Below are positions 7,081-15,097 of a DNA stretch of 47,411 nucleotides, piece after piece. Source of the stretch: Anaerolineales bacterium HSG25 (GTDB lineage Bacteria > Chloroflexota > Anaerolineae > 4572-78 > J111); NCBI GenBank assembly GCA_030377865.1, contig JAUCGA010000002.1:80232-127642 (forward strand), in the 5' to 3' direction. A program made the position numbers and the translations under genes. Below the pieces are notes generated by a model, which worked only from the letters and a program-made list of their open reading frames with translations, had not been told where the DNA came from and ran no database searches. The number at the start of each line of letters is the position of its first letter. Positions within the stretch are counted from its first letter, which is position 1.

Positions 7081-8655
7081 ATGCGAAAATTTTGGTCTTA
7101 TGGTTCACCAGATAAAGAGTTACATTATTATGTATCCCGTCAAGCATTGATTGATCGAGCAGTTTTAAAACTGGTTGGCGAAAATCCAGAAAAAGGAGGA
7201 CATTACATCACGATATGGGCACCGCGGCAACGGGGTAAAACATGGGTCATGTTCCAAACTCTGTTTACGCTACGGGATGACCCCGCTTTTGATATACTCT
7301 ATATTCCCTTAGAGAACTATAAAATGGTGACGGATGTGGCTGAAATCGTCCAAGGGGTCACCGCTGAGATCGCCAATGATCTGGGCTTAGACACTGTTCC
7401 CGATACGTTACATGATGTATTTAAACGAGAGCAGTTATCAAAACCCCTCATCCTCATTTTGGATGAGTTTGATGCCCTGATTCCAGAAGCGATTAGCAAG
7501 ATCGTCAGTGTGTTTAGAAATGTTTATTTTCGACGGAGTCAACAAAGTGATAAACCTAGCGCCGAGCGAGATTATCTGCTCCATGGGGTCGCTCTGATTG
7601 GGGTGCGGGCGGTGCTGGGCATCGAGAATAAAACAGGCTCTCCGTTTAACGTGCAACACAGTCTCCATATTCCCAATTTGACCTTTGAAGAGGTCGAGTC
7701 GATGTTCAAATGGTATGAACAGGATAGCGGTCAGACCGTTGAGTCAGCCGTCATCGACAAGGTGTTTGAGGAGACTCAAGGTCAGCCCGGGTTAGTCGGC
7801 TGGTTGGGCGAACTGCTGACCGAAACCTACAACGAGCAGAATTCTGCCCTTACTCCTCGCGACTTTGAGATCGCATACTCTGCCGCGGTTGATGCTCTGC
7901 CCAACGCCAACATCCTCAATATTGTCAGCAAGGCCAAACAAGCCCCCCATAAACAGTTATTGTTAAGACTATTTGACACCAAGGAAAAGCTAGAGTTTCA
8001 TTATGATGACCCCGATACCAATTTTTTGTACATGAATGGGGTCATTGAGGAAGAGATAGAGGATAAAACAAAACGGTATATTAAGTTTCCCTGTCCCTTT
8101 GTGCAAAAACGACTGTTTAACTATTTTGCCCATGAAATCATCGGCCAAGAGGGTGATTTGTATCCGCCCTTTACCGATTTGAGCCAAACCATCAGCGAAA
8201 CCAGCCTGAATATCAAGAATCTCCTCAAACTGCATGAGGCTTACATTCAGCGAAACAAAAGCTGGTTGATGAAGGACGCGCCTCGCCGTAAAGATTTACG
8301 GGTTTATGAGGCGGTCTATCATTTTAATCTGTACCTCTATCTGAACCGCTTTATTCGTCGCCGAGGTGGTGATGTGTGGCCGGAGTTCCCGACCGGCAAT
8401 GGGCAGGTCGATTTGATGATTCGGTATGCGGGTCAAGAATATGCCCTAGAAGTGAAGAGTTTCGTGGATGATTATGAGTATCAAAAGGGGCTAAACCAAG
8501 CGGCTCGATATGGGCATAAGTTGGGGCTAAAAACGGTCACTCTGGTCTTGTTCATCGAGGCGGTGGATGAAACCAGTCGAAAAAAATATGAGGTAGCCTA
8601 TACCCATTCTGAGACGGGGGTGATTGTGGAACCGATATTTGTGATTGCGGAGTAA
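7081..8655 (+). CDS. AAA-like ATPase fused to PD-(D/E)XK nuclease domain
   Basis: The protein has 524 residues with no signal peptide. The N-terminal P-loop NTPase has Walker A PRQRGKT (48-54) and Walker B LILILDEFD (Asp128, Glu129); a helical region follows. The C-terminus has a restriction-endonuclease-like core, GQVDLMIRYAG then YALEVKSF (Asp444, Glu457, Lys459). It resembles 'AAA-like domain' proteins (PF14516/AAA_14 style) that end in a nuclease. The function is not established; DNA processing or defence is a possibility. It stands alone with its own promoter, GGGAGG ribosome-binding site and terminators on both sides, so it is an independent unit and not part of the neighbouring signalling genes. 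Confidence 0.88.
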   Translation: MRKFWSYGSPDKELHYYVSRQALIDRAVLKLVGENPEKGGHYITIWAPRQRGKTWVMFQTLFTLRDDPAFDILYIPLENYKMVTDVAEIVQGVTAEIANDLGLDTVPDTLHDVFKREQLSKPLILILDEFDALIPEAISKIVSVFRNVYFRRSQQSDKPSAERDYLLHGVALIGVRAVLGIENKTGSPFNVQHSLHIPNLTFEEVESMFKWYEQDSGQTVESAVIDKVFEETQGQPGLVGWLGELLTETYNEQNSALTPRDFEIAYSAAVDALPNANILNIVSKAKQAPHKQLLLRLFDTKEKLEFHYDDPDTNFLYMNGVIEEEIEDKTKRYIKFPCPFVQKRLFNYFAHEIIGQEGDLYPPFTDLSQTISETSLNIKNLLKLHEAYIQRNKSWLMKDAPRRKDLRVYEAVYHFNLYLYLNRFIRRRGGDVWPEFPTGNGQVDLMIRYAGQEYALEVKSFVDDYEYQKGLNQAARYGHKLGLKTVTLVLFIEAVDETSRKKYEVAYTHSETGVIVEPIFVIAE

Positions 8656-8667
8656 GGAGGAATAGGG

Positions 8668-8698
8668 AATCCCCCTACGGGGAGGTTTCGCGCTGAAG
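8668..8698. repeat. R5 palindromic repeat, intergenic copy
   Basis: AATCCCCCTACGGGGAGGTTTCGCGC is the intergenic counterpart of repeats found in frame inside the PP2C and kinase genes at about 5988, 6288, 14553 and 32286. Confidence 0.7.
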
Positions 8699-8706
8699 AA
8701 TGAAGA

Positions 8707-8739
8707 ACGCTCGGCTTTTGAGTCGGGCGTTTTTTTTTT
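8707..8739 (+). terminator. Rho-independent terminator of AAA-nuclease gene
   Basis: The stem ACGCTCGGC / GTCGGGCGT has a six-base loop and is followed by a run of ten T. Confidence 0.8.
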
Positions 8740-8741
8740 AC

Positions 8742-9157
8742 TAGGAATGAGATTTTTTTAACTTGTGCATTTGACCGCTGATGACCGCTGATTGAAATCA
8801 GCGTCTTAAACGGAAAACCTGCTTAAGGGATTTCCAAGGAAATAAATCTCCCAAACTGATTAAATTCTCTATGTCATTCCCGCATGCTTTTAGCGGGAAT
8901 CCACATTCTGCATACAAATGGATGCCCGATAACAACATTCGGGCATGACATTTGGGAGGTTTATTTTCTTGGAGTTACCTAAGCAGGTTTCTCGTGTCAG
9001 CATAAGAATTCATTCTTAGGAATCGGAATCAAACAAGTTGCGCGCTCCAGAGTGGTTCAATCTTTAAGATTGAACCACTCTCATGACCAACATGCACAAG
9101 TTAATTAATGCTCATTCCTTATGTGAAAACGCGCAACTTATTTAATCCCCATTCCTA
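8742..9157. mobile_element. Composite R3-family repeat block interrupted by an E element
   Basis: The block starts TAGGAATGAG and ends CCCCATTCCTA. It contains CGCTGATTGAAATCAGCG, CCTGCTTAAG and the GAGTGGTTCAATCTTTAAG hairpin. Between 8824 and 8983 it is split by the 152-bp E2 element. A reverse-oriented, uninterrupted version of much of this block is at 33071-33283. Confidence 0.72.
8828..8979. mobile_element. E-family element (E2) with TAAG target duplication
   Basis: The ends are GGATTTCCAAGGAAATAAA and TTTATTTTCTTGGAGTTACC, and the interior is the CATTCCCGCATGC/GGGCATGAC palindromic type. It is flanked by TAAG (8824-8827 and 8980-8983). The matching empty site CCTGCTTAAGCAGG is intact at 33193-33206, which shows insertion into another repeat. 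Confidence 0.85.
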
Positions 9158-9161
9158 ACCT

Positions 9162-10868
9162 CTAGCAACGCTCCAACACCTTCAACTCCCAACCGGAGAA
9201 AACCAAGGCCAGTTTGATTACCTGACCACCCTGACTCCGCTTGATGACCTGTACGTCAGTAGCATATTGTTGCAACTGTGTCTTCGCTTCTGTCAATTGC
9301 TCCTTCATCTTCTCATCCGTAAATTCACTACGGGTGATATATTTTAACTCTATCAGATAGCTGTATTTCAAATCAGTATACTTGCCAAAGAACGGCTCCA
9401 TGTACAAATCAATGAAGCCCTTGCCCATCTCTACCTCAGTCCGAATTAGGTAATAATCGGTCACACTCAGATAGGCCAGCAAGAAAGTCTGAATCACCTT
9501 TTCACCGGTCAGATAATCACGGATGGCTGTCTGCTTCTTCACCTCATCAGCCAAGAACTCAAAGACAGCCCGCCATTCGCCCTGATAGGCCATCTCTTTA
9601 ACCAAACCTATCAATCGCCAAATATCAACGTTGAACACATCTACATCTTCGTAACCACGGCGTAGGTAGCTATACATCAACTGTTTGACCGTCTCGTTTG
9701 GTATCTGTAATGCACCTTCTTGAGTGTAACTCAGTAAACCAAAATAGAACAGTAATGAAACAAAGTTCTCCCGCTTTGTCAAATCCTCCACGGGAAAACT
9801 TGATACGACCTGCGTATGTTTCGTTTTCTGTGTTTCGATAATTTCTCTCAGATAACTGAAATTACCATTCAATCGTCTATCTAAAACCATCAGATGACGT
9901 AACTTGCTGTAATCTATCCTCACATTATGGTCTATCATCTCCTCTGGCGGGGCATTACGTCGCAGATAATGATCCACAAAATAAAGCACCATATCGGTGT
10001 TAAACATCGATTGCTCTGCCTGTGAGGAGAAACGATAATTGTCATACCATTCCTGCATCAGAGGAAGCAAATTGTTTGATTCAAGACCGTAATATTCCAA
10101 GATGTTGATGACATCCTGCTTCGTAAATCCGAGTAGTTCGTTAAGCTCTGGGTACAAACTGATTTGTTTGCCGATATTAAAGCCACTGGTCACATCATCC
10201 ATCGTTACTGGTGAGACCCCCGTGATAAACATACGCCCCACACCAGAATCTACTTTGTCCGCCGCCTCTTTTAACACATTGAAGAAGAAACGGAAGAAAC
10301 CGGCTCCCCGCGTCAGTTCGTGATAGGCTGTCTGACCGACCGTGGACAATATTGTGTTGGTAAAGTTGTCATACTCATCTATCAGAATATAAACCTTATG
10401 ACCGAGCATGCCTACATATTTCAGCAGAAAGCTCAGTTTACCATGTGGGCTTTTCTTTCCTTCCATCATCCTGAAGTATTCATCACCCAACAACGCTTGA
10501 TATTTGATCCCGAAAAAGTAGAAGCAATCGTCTGTATATTCGTTGAACGATTCTTCAACCTGATCAACTTCGGGATTAACGCCCGAAAAATTGAAGTTCA
10601 AAATCAGATAGCTGTTCTTCTCTGGGGTGGGATTATCATAGATATACGTCCCCTTAAACAAAAAATCAAACTCCTCCACTCGGCTGAGGTCGTAATAACA
10701 TTCTAGCACGGTTAGCCAAGAAGATTTGCCAAAGCGACGCGGCCGGATGAAAAAGAGAAAGTCACCAGTTGTCTCCAACTGTGGAATGTAATGGGTTTTA
10801 TCAAGATAGTAACAATGTTTTGTTCTGATTCGTTTGTAACTGGCGATTCCATAAGGGATTGGTTTCAT
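9162..10868 (-). CDS. AAA-ATPase-like protein with C-terminal PD-(D/E)XK nuclease (DUF1703 type)
   Basis: A complete 568-residue protein. Typical PF09820 features are IPYGIASY at the start, Walker A RPRRFGKS (42-49) and Walker B ILIDEYDNF (Asp164, Glu165). The C-terminal nuclease core has Asp487 in GFIDLY and Glu507/Lys509 in LIELKY. It is the full-length relative of the truncated gene at 3-950. The cellular role of the family is not established. The start is secure: GGAGGT lies five bases before the ATG. It is transcribed against the surrounding signalling genes, and a composite repeat block begins two bases after its stop. Confidence 0.9.
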   Translation of the reverse strand: MKPIPYGIASYKRIRTKHCYYLDKTHYIPQLETTGDFLFFIRPRRFGKSSWLTVLECYYDLSRVEEFDFLFKGTYIYDNPTPEKNSYLILNFNFSGVNPEVDQVEESFNEYTDDCFYFFGIKYQALLGDEYFRMMEGKKSPHGKLSFLLKYVGMLGHKVYILIDEYDNFTNTILSTVGQTAYHELTRGAGFFRFFFNVLKEAADKVDSGVGRMFITGVSPVTMDDVTSGFNIGKQISLYPELNELLGFTKQDVINILEYYGLESNNLLPLMQEWYDNYRFSSQAEQSMFNTDMVLYFVDHYLRRNAPPEEMIDHNVRIDYSKLRHLMVLDRRLNGNFSYLREIIETQKTKHTQVVSSFPVEDLTKRENFVSLLFYFGLLSYTQEGALQIPNETVKQLMYSYLRRGYEDVDVFNVDIWRLIGLVKEMAYQGEWRAVFEFLADEVKKQTAIRDYLTGEKVIQTFLLAYLSVTDYYLIRTEVEMGKGFIDLYMEPFFGKYTDLKYSYLIELKYITRSEFTDEKMKEQLTEAKTQLQQYATDVQVIKRSQGGQVIKLALVFSGWELKVLERC

Positions 10869-11257
10869 GGTTACCTCCGTAATTTAGGCACTTGGATGGA
10901 CACCCTAAAGGCGATGGTCATGGTTTCGGCCATTTTAGGAATATAAGCAAAACACAAAACGTAACGCAAGAGGTGCAAAGGACGCTATGAGAAAAACGTT
11001 TGCGTCATTCGCGTCTCTTGCACCTCTTGCGTTTAATCTTTTCAACTGGCCCAAACGATGACCAAGGCCACCCTAAAATCTTTAGGGGATTGAACATGTA
11101 TACGCCATTGTAGCATACAGACCACAAACTTTGAAATGCCCCCGCCTCCAAGGTATTGCCATGACGCGAAACGATTGCCTAATCTCGTCCCTATCATTAT
11201 AGATAGACCATCTATCCATTGATGAGCATGGTGTCGTCGCTAGGTTATACGATTAGT
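10869..11257. other. Gene-free stretch with one inverted repeat
   Basis: AACGCAAGAGGTGCAAAGGA at about 10963 pairs with a mirror copy (TCTTGCACCTCTTGCGTTT) ending at about 11034. Apart from this repeat and the 5' region of the minus-strand ATPase gene I see no gene or RNA here. Confidence 0.6.
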
Positions 11258-11311
11258 ACCGAGGGGACTGATCAGCATGACGATATGACGATGGTGGTGG
11301 TGCGGGTGTAG
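11258..11311 (+). pseudogene. Remnant of SpoIIE/PP2C C-terminus
   Basis: The last 17 codons of a REC-SpoIIE gene survive (DQHDDMTMVVVRV, stop). The DNA is almost identical to 6658-6711, the end of the gene at 3223, and is followed by a copy of the terminator also found after the gene at 1102. It is therefore the 3' stump of a deleted fourth phosphatase gene. Confidence 0.8.
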
Positions 11312-11375
11312 TCATCCGATAACTTGAAGTCATCGGATGACAGTATGGATGAAGGCCACCAAGCCGTTTGCTTTA

Positions 11376-11418
11376 AGACCATTTGCTCAGGTACAATGAG
11401 CAGATGGTCTTTGTTTTT
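11376..11418 (+). terminator. Terminator behind the PP2C remnant
   Basis: The stem AGACCATTTGCTCA / TGAGCAGATGGTCT (one G-U pair) has loop GGTACAA and a T-rich tail TTGTTTTT. It is homologous to the terminator at 2476-2515. Confidence 0.78.
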
Positions 11419-11487
11419 AGAAAGCTAAATCGGGAATCTCAATAAATGTAGAGGAAAACATGGCCCGGCTATGGTTGTTAATATAGA

Positions 11488-11590
11488 TAGGAATCGGGTT
11501 TTATTAACTTGTGCAGTTGGCCGTGAGAGAGGTTCAATCTTAAAGATTGAACCTCTCTGGAGCGCGCAATTTATTTGATTCCGATTCCTA
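11488..11590. mobile_element. R3-family element
   Basis: The ends are TAGGAATCGGG and CCGATTCCTA, with inner AACTTGTGCA and GCGCGCAATTTATT. The central hairpin is AGAGAGGTTCAATCTT / AAGATTGAACCTCTCT. No clear target duplication is visible. Confidence 0.65.
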
Positions 11591-11666
11591 AACTTGGATG
11601 ACCTAACCATGCTGGTTCGGCCTGAGTCGTTTTGACCGAGACAGCAGGGACGGAGAAACATAGATG

Positions 11667-11768
11667 TATTATCTGAATGACCCCGACAAACCAGAGAGTC
11701 TGAGTTCCAATATAATACATACAGTCCTCACGGATCGGACAGGTGCTATCTGGATCGCGCCGATATAG
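11667..11768 (+). pseudogene. Fragment of a Reg_prop propeller sensor-kinase gene
   Basis: It translates as one propeller repeat (DPDKPESLSSN followed by DRTGAIWIAP), matching the repeat unit of the kinases at 15098 and 24981. It then runs out of frame directly into the C-terminal tail of a different kinase type at 11753. The junction implies that nearly the entire kinase was deleted. Confidence 0.7.
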
Positions 11769-11899
11769 ACATAGTCGAAAGTATCATCAACGAGATTCGT
11801 TTGCATAAGGTTGATTTGGCGGATAAGTTGATGGAACTAGCGACCATGTTTGAATATGATGTAATTGCAGATTTAATTCAGGAGGTTCGATATGAATAA
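11753..11899 (+). pseudogene. C-terminal tail remnant of a hybrid kinase
   Basis: The frame reads [16 protein letters not shown] and continues through [13 protein letters not shown] to a TAA at 11897-11899. This is the helical tail of the kinases at 19408, 29254, 37993 and 44231. It overlaps the start of the next gene by 8 bp and provides that gene's AGGAGG ribosome-binding site, a fossil of a translationally coupled kinase-regulator pair. Confidence 0.8.
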
Positions 11900-14800
11900 C
11901 ATAAACAACATCAAGAACTCAACTAATATTTTAGTCGTAGACGATACCCCGGCCAATTTATATTTATTGGTCGGGATACTACGCAACGCAGGGTATAAAG
12001 CGCGCCCGGCCAACAATGGTGAACGTGCTTTTTTGGCCATAAAAAAAGAACGTCCCGATCTGATTTTGCTTGATATTATGATGCCCCTTATGGATGGTTA
12101 TGAGGTTTGTGAACGGTTAAAAGCGGATGAACAAACCCGCGATATCCCAGTTATCTTTATCAGTGCCTTAAATCAAGCAGTCGATAAGGTCAAAGCTTTT
12201 TCTGTCGGCGGAGTCGATTTCATCACCAAGCCGTTTCATGCCGAGGAGGTGTTGGCTAGGGTTAAAACACACTTGGCTTTGCGACAATCCCACTTACGTT
12301 TAGCCGAGCAAAATCATCAACTTCAACAAGAAATTATTCTGCGCCAACAGTTAGAAAAAAAACACCAAAAAACTCTAAACTTACAGAACCTCATTCTCGA
12401 TAATACCATGATCGGTATCTTTATGGTTACTAATAGAATGATTGTTTGGATGAATAAAAAGGGAGAGGAGATGTTTGGTTATGCCGACGGGGGAATGAAT
12501 GGACAAAGCACCGATATTGTTTACCCTTCTCTCGAACTGTATAAACAACTTGGTCAAGAAGCCTATCCGGTATTGTTAAAAGGAGAAAGTTATTATGGCG
12601 AGTGGCAATTAAAACGGAAGGATGGTTCATTGTTTTGGTGTAGCATGACCAGTAAGGCGATTGACTCCCATGATTTATCTCAAGGAACGTTATGGTTATT
12701 GGAAAACATTACTGAGCGTAGACAGATGGAACTAGCTCTTCGAGAGAGTGAACAAAAACACCGTCAGTTGGTGGAAACTGCCAACTGCATTATTTTAGAA
12801 ATGGACACCACTGGTAATGTAACCTTTTTGAACCCCTTTGCCCAAACCTTTTTTGATTACACTGGACCGGAGATTTTGGGACGCAACGTTATCGACACCA
12901 TTATTCCAAAAGTCGAATCGACTGGGCAAGATTTACGGACCCTTATTGCTGATATTCAGGCCAACCCTACCCAATACCGAGATAATGAAAATGAGAACAT
13001 GACCAAAACAGGTCAGCGGGTGTGGGTTAAATGGTCAAACGAGGTTCTTTATGATGACGAAAACAATGTTGTGGGGTTGTTATCGGTTGGGGTTGATATT
13101 ACGAAACGGAAACAGGCCGAAGAGGAGTTGCGAAGGTATGAGCGTATTATCTCGGCCACTTCAGATCACATGTCATTGGTTGATAAGGATTATATTTATC
13201 GGGTCGTTAACCGGGCATATCTGATCGAGAACAACAAACAATTTGATGAAATTGTTGGACATTCGGTTAGTCGACTGCATGGCACAGAACCGTTTGAAAA
13301 TTTGATTAAACCCAATTTAGATAAATCTTTAGCCGGAGAGACTATTCGTTATCAGGCTTGGTTTGAGTATGAGAATGTGGGGCGAAAATTTATGAATATC
13401 ACCTATTCTCCTTATGTAGACACAAACAACATGATCACTGGAGTAGTCGTAAGTGCGCGTGATATTACTGAACTCAAACAAGCAGAGCAAGCATTAAATA
13501 AGCGTGTTGATGAATTGGCCAGCCTCAACCAAGTTGCTCGAACTGTGACCATAATAACAGACCTACAGTCTATGCTAGATAAAGTGAACCAGCAAATCAC
13601 TCACATGTTGGATGTTGCCAGTTGTGCGATCCTTTTATTGAATAATGAGCGAACAAAATTAACAGTTATCAGCAATTATCTAAAAGATACGACCTTGCCT
13701 AGCACTAAGGGGGCTGTTATTCCGATTTTAGCCGACCCTCTAGCCTCACAAGTTATTAATGAAGGTCAATCAGTCATTATCCCGGATGCTCAAACAAACC
13801 TACTAACCAAACCAATCCATGAAATTATGCGAGTTAGGCAGATAGAATCTGTGTTAACTGTGCCATTGCTGATACGTAGGCAGGTCATTGGAATTATATC
13901 TATCACCAGAGGTGAGGGTGACCCAGAGTTTTATTCTGATAGTGTGAATTTGTTGGAGACGATAGCAGGTCAAATCTCAGGAGCTATTGAAAATGCTCGG
14001 TTGTTTGAAGAGGAACAGAAAAATAACATCATTTTGTCACAAGCCAATCGTCGTATGCAGGAAGAGTTATCCTTAGCTCAGGCGATTCAACAAAGCCTGC
14101 TTCCACCACCCCAACCTGATTGGAGTGGTATTGAGGTGATTTGTTTCAGTATGCAGGCTCGTGAGGTTGGTGGTGATTTTTATCAATATCACAGGTTTGA
14201 GGATAGAGGGGAGAGGATAGAGGAAGGATACCTCAATCCTCTATCCTCAAAACCTCTATCCTCAAAACCTCAATCCTCTCCCCTCCATCGGTATGCGTTT
14301 GCCGTGGGTGATGTTTCTGGCAAGGGAGTTTCGGCGGCGTTGCTTATGGCCGCAAGTTTGGCTCGGTTTGATGCCTCTCTCTCGCTTGACCTGTCTCCCA
14401 CCGAGCGTTTGGCTCATCTTGACAAAACCATCTCCCCCTATACAAAACCCCGCCGCCAAAACTGTGCCATGTGCTACGTTGAAATAGAGGATGGAGGGGA
14501 GAGGATGGAGGATGGAGGGAAGAGGATGGAGGATGGAGGGGAGTACCTCAAACCTGCGCGAAGCCTCCCCGTAGGGGGACAATCCTCAAACCTCAAAACC
14601 TCTATCCTCAAAACCTCTATCCTGACTGTTGTGAACGCCGGTTGTATTCCACCCTACATTAAACGTGCGGATGGCTCGGTTGAGTTTGATGAAGAGATGG
14701 GTGGGTTTGCGTTGGGGCAAGGTTTGGGGGCAATGATGGGCTATGAAGCACATACAATTGAGTTGTTCTCTGGTGACATGGTGATTTTGATTAGCGATGG

Positions 14801-15026
14801 GGTGATTGAGGCCAATAATGATGTCGGAGAGATGCTCGGTTTTGAGCAGTTTGAGCAGATTGTGCGGGAATTCAATCCAGAAGAGCAAGACCTTCAAGGT
14901 TTCAAAAACCTTGAAGGTCTAAGTGGCGCGGAAGCCATGCTAGAACATCTCAAGCGGGAGGTGTTTGCCTTTACCGGCGATGCGGAACAGCATGACGACA
15001 TGACGATGGTGGTGGTTCGGGTTTAA
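11892..15026 (+). CDS. REC - three PAS - GAF - SpoIIE/PP2C phosphatase
   Basis: A cytosolic protein of 1044 residues. It has a receiver (12-130, phospho-acceptor Asp61, Lys in FITKPF), PAS domains at about 163-280, 285-406 and 413-528, GAF at about 540-706, a coiled coil, and SpoIIE phosphatase from about 720 to 1044. Putative metal ligands are Asp762 (GGDF), Asp807 (GDVSGKG), Asp969 (ISDG) and Asp1035/1036 (HDDMTM). The paralogues have TSDG where this one has ISDG. Three phosphatase loops hold repeat DNA in frame (14199-14287, 14485-14622, 14887-14919). The start ATG has AGGAGG six bases upstream, located in the leftover tail of a deleted kinase. The role is probably phosphorylation-controlled dephosphorylation of a STAS-type antagonist; the substrate is not in the window. 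Confidence 0.93.
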   Translation: MNNINNIKNSTNILVVDDTPANLYLLVGILRNAGYKARPANNGERAFLAIKKERPDLILLDIMMPLMDGYEVCERLKADEQTRDIPVIFISALNQAVDKVKAFSVGGVDFITKPFHAEEVLARVKTHLALRQSHLRLAEQNHQLQQEIILRQQLEKKHQKTLNLQNLILDNTMIGIFMVTNRMIVWMNKKGEEMFGYADGGMNGQSTDIVYPSLELYKQLGQEAYPVLLKGESYYGEWQLKRKDGSLFWCSMTSKAIDSHDLSQGTLWLLENITERRQMELALRESEQKHRQLVETANCIILEMDTTGNVTFLNPFAQTFFDYTGPEILGRNVIDTIIPKVESTGQDLRTLIADIQANPTQYRDNENENMTKTGQRVWVKWSNEVLYDDENNVVGLLSVGVDITKRKQAEEELRRYERIISATSDHMSLVDKDYIYRVVNRAYLIENNKQFDEIVGHSVSRLHGTEPFENLIKPNLDKSLAGETIRYQAWFEYENVGRKFMNITYSPYVDTNNMITGVVVSARDITELKQAEQALNKRVDELASLNQVARTVTIITDLQSMLDKVNQQITHMLDVASCAILLLNNERTKLTVISNYLKDTTLPSTKGAVIPILADPLASQVINEGQSVIIPDAQTNLLTKPIHEIMRVRQIESVLTVPLLIRRQVIGIISITRGEGDPEFYSDSVNLLETIAGQISGAIENARLFEEEQKNNIILSQANRRMQEELSLAQAIQQSLLPPPQPDWSGIEVICFSMQAREVGGDFYQYHRFEDRGERIEEGYLNPLSSKPLSSKPQSSPLHRYAFAVGDVSGKGVSAALLMAASLARFDASLSLDLSPTERLAHLDKTISPYTKPRRQNCAMCYVEIEDGGERMEDGGKRMEDGGEYLKPARSLPVGGQSSNLKTSILKTSILTVVNAGCIPPYIKRADGSVEFDEEMGGFALGQGLGAMMGYEAHTIELFSGDMVILISDGVIEANNDVGEMLGFEQFEQIVREFNPEEQDLQGFKNLEGLSGAEAMLEHLKREVFAFTGDAEQHDDMTMVVVRV
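14199..14287 (+). repeat. In-frame GAGGATAGAGG / CCTCWATCCTC repeats in PP2C loop 1
   Basis: Direct and inverted copies of an 11-mer (GAGGATAGAGG) lie between YQYH and YAFAVGDVSGKG, the same site as 5968-6057 in the paralogue. Confidence 0.8.
14485..14622 (+). repeat. In-frame GAGGATGGAGG tandem plus R5 repeat in PP2C loop 2
   Basis: Tandem GAGGATGGAGGGGA units (ERMEDGGK-type peptide), a reversed R5 copy (14553-14582) and CTCAAAACCTCTATC repeats lie between YVEIE and TVVNAGCIPPY. This is the homologous site of 6251-6350. Confidence 0.8.
14887..14919 (+). repeat. Perfect 15-bp palindrome in PP2C loop 3
   Basis: AGACCTTCAAGGTTT (14887-14901) is the exact reverse complement of 14905-14919. It is in frame, between VREFNPEE and GAEAM, the place where the gene at 1102 carries the R4 repeat. 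Confidence 0.85.
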
Positions 15027-15041
15027 TTCAGGAGGCTCGAC

Positions 15042-15095
15042 ATGAAGAAGGCAATGACTAATATTTTTAAGAGACAACCCCAAGGAGAAACATAA
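15042..15095 (+). CDS. Possible 17-codon leader ORF
   Basis: ATG with AGGAGG six bases upstream encodes MKKAMTNIFKRQPQGET and stops two bases before the ATG of the propeller kinase. The upstream AATTCAGGAGGCTCGACATGAA resembles the kinase-tail/regulator junction elsewhere in the window. It could therefore be a leftover junction rather than a functional peptide. Translational coupling to the kinase is possible. Confidence 0.3.
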   Translation: MKKAMTNIFKRQPQGET

Positions 15096-15097
15096 TT

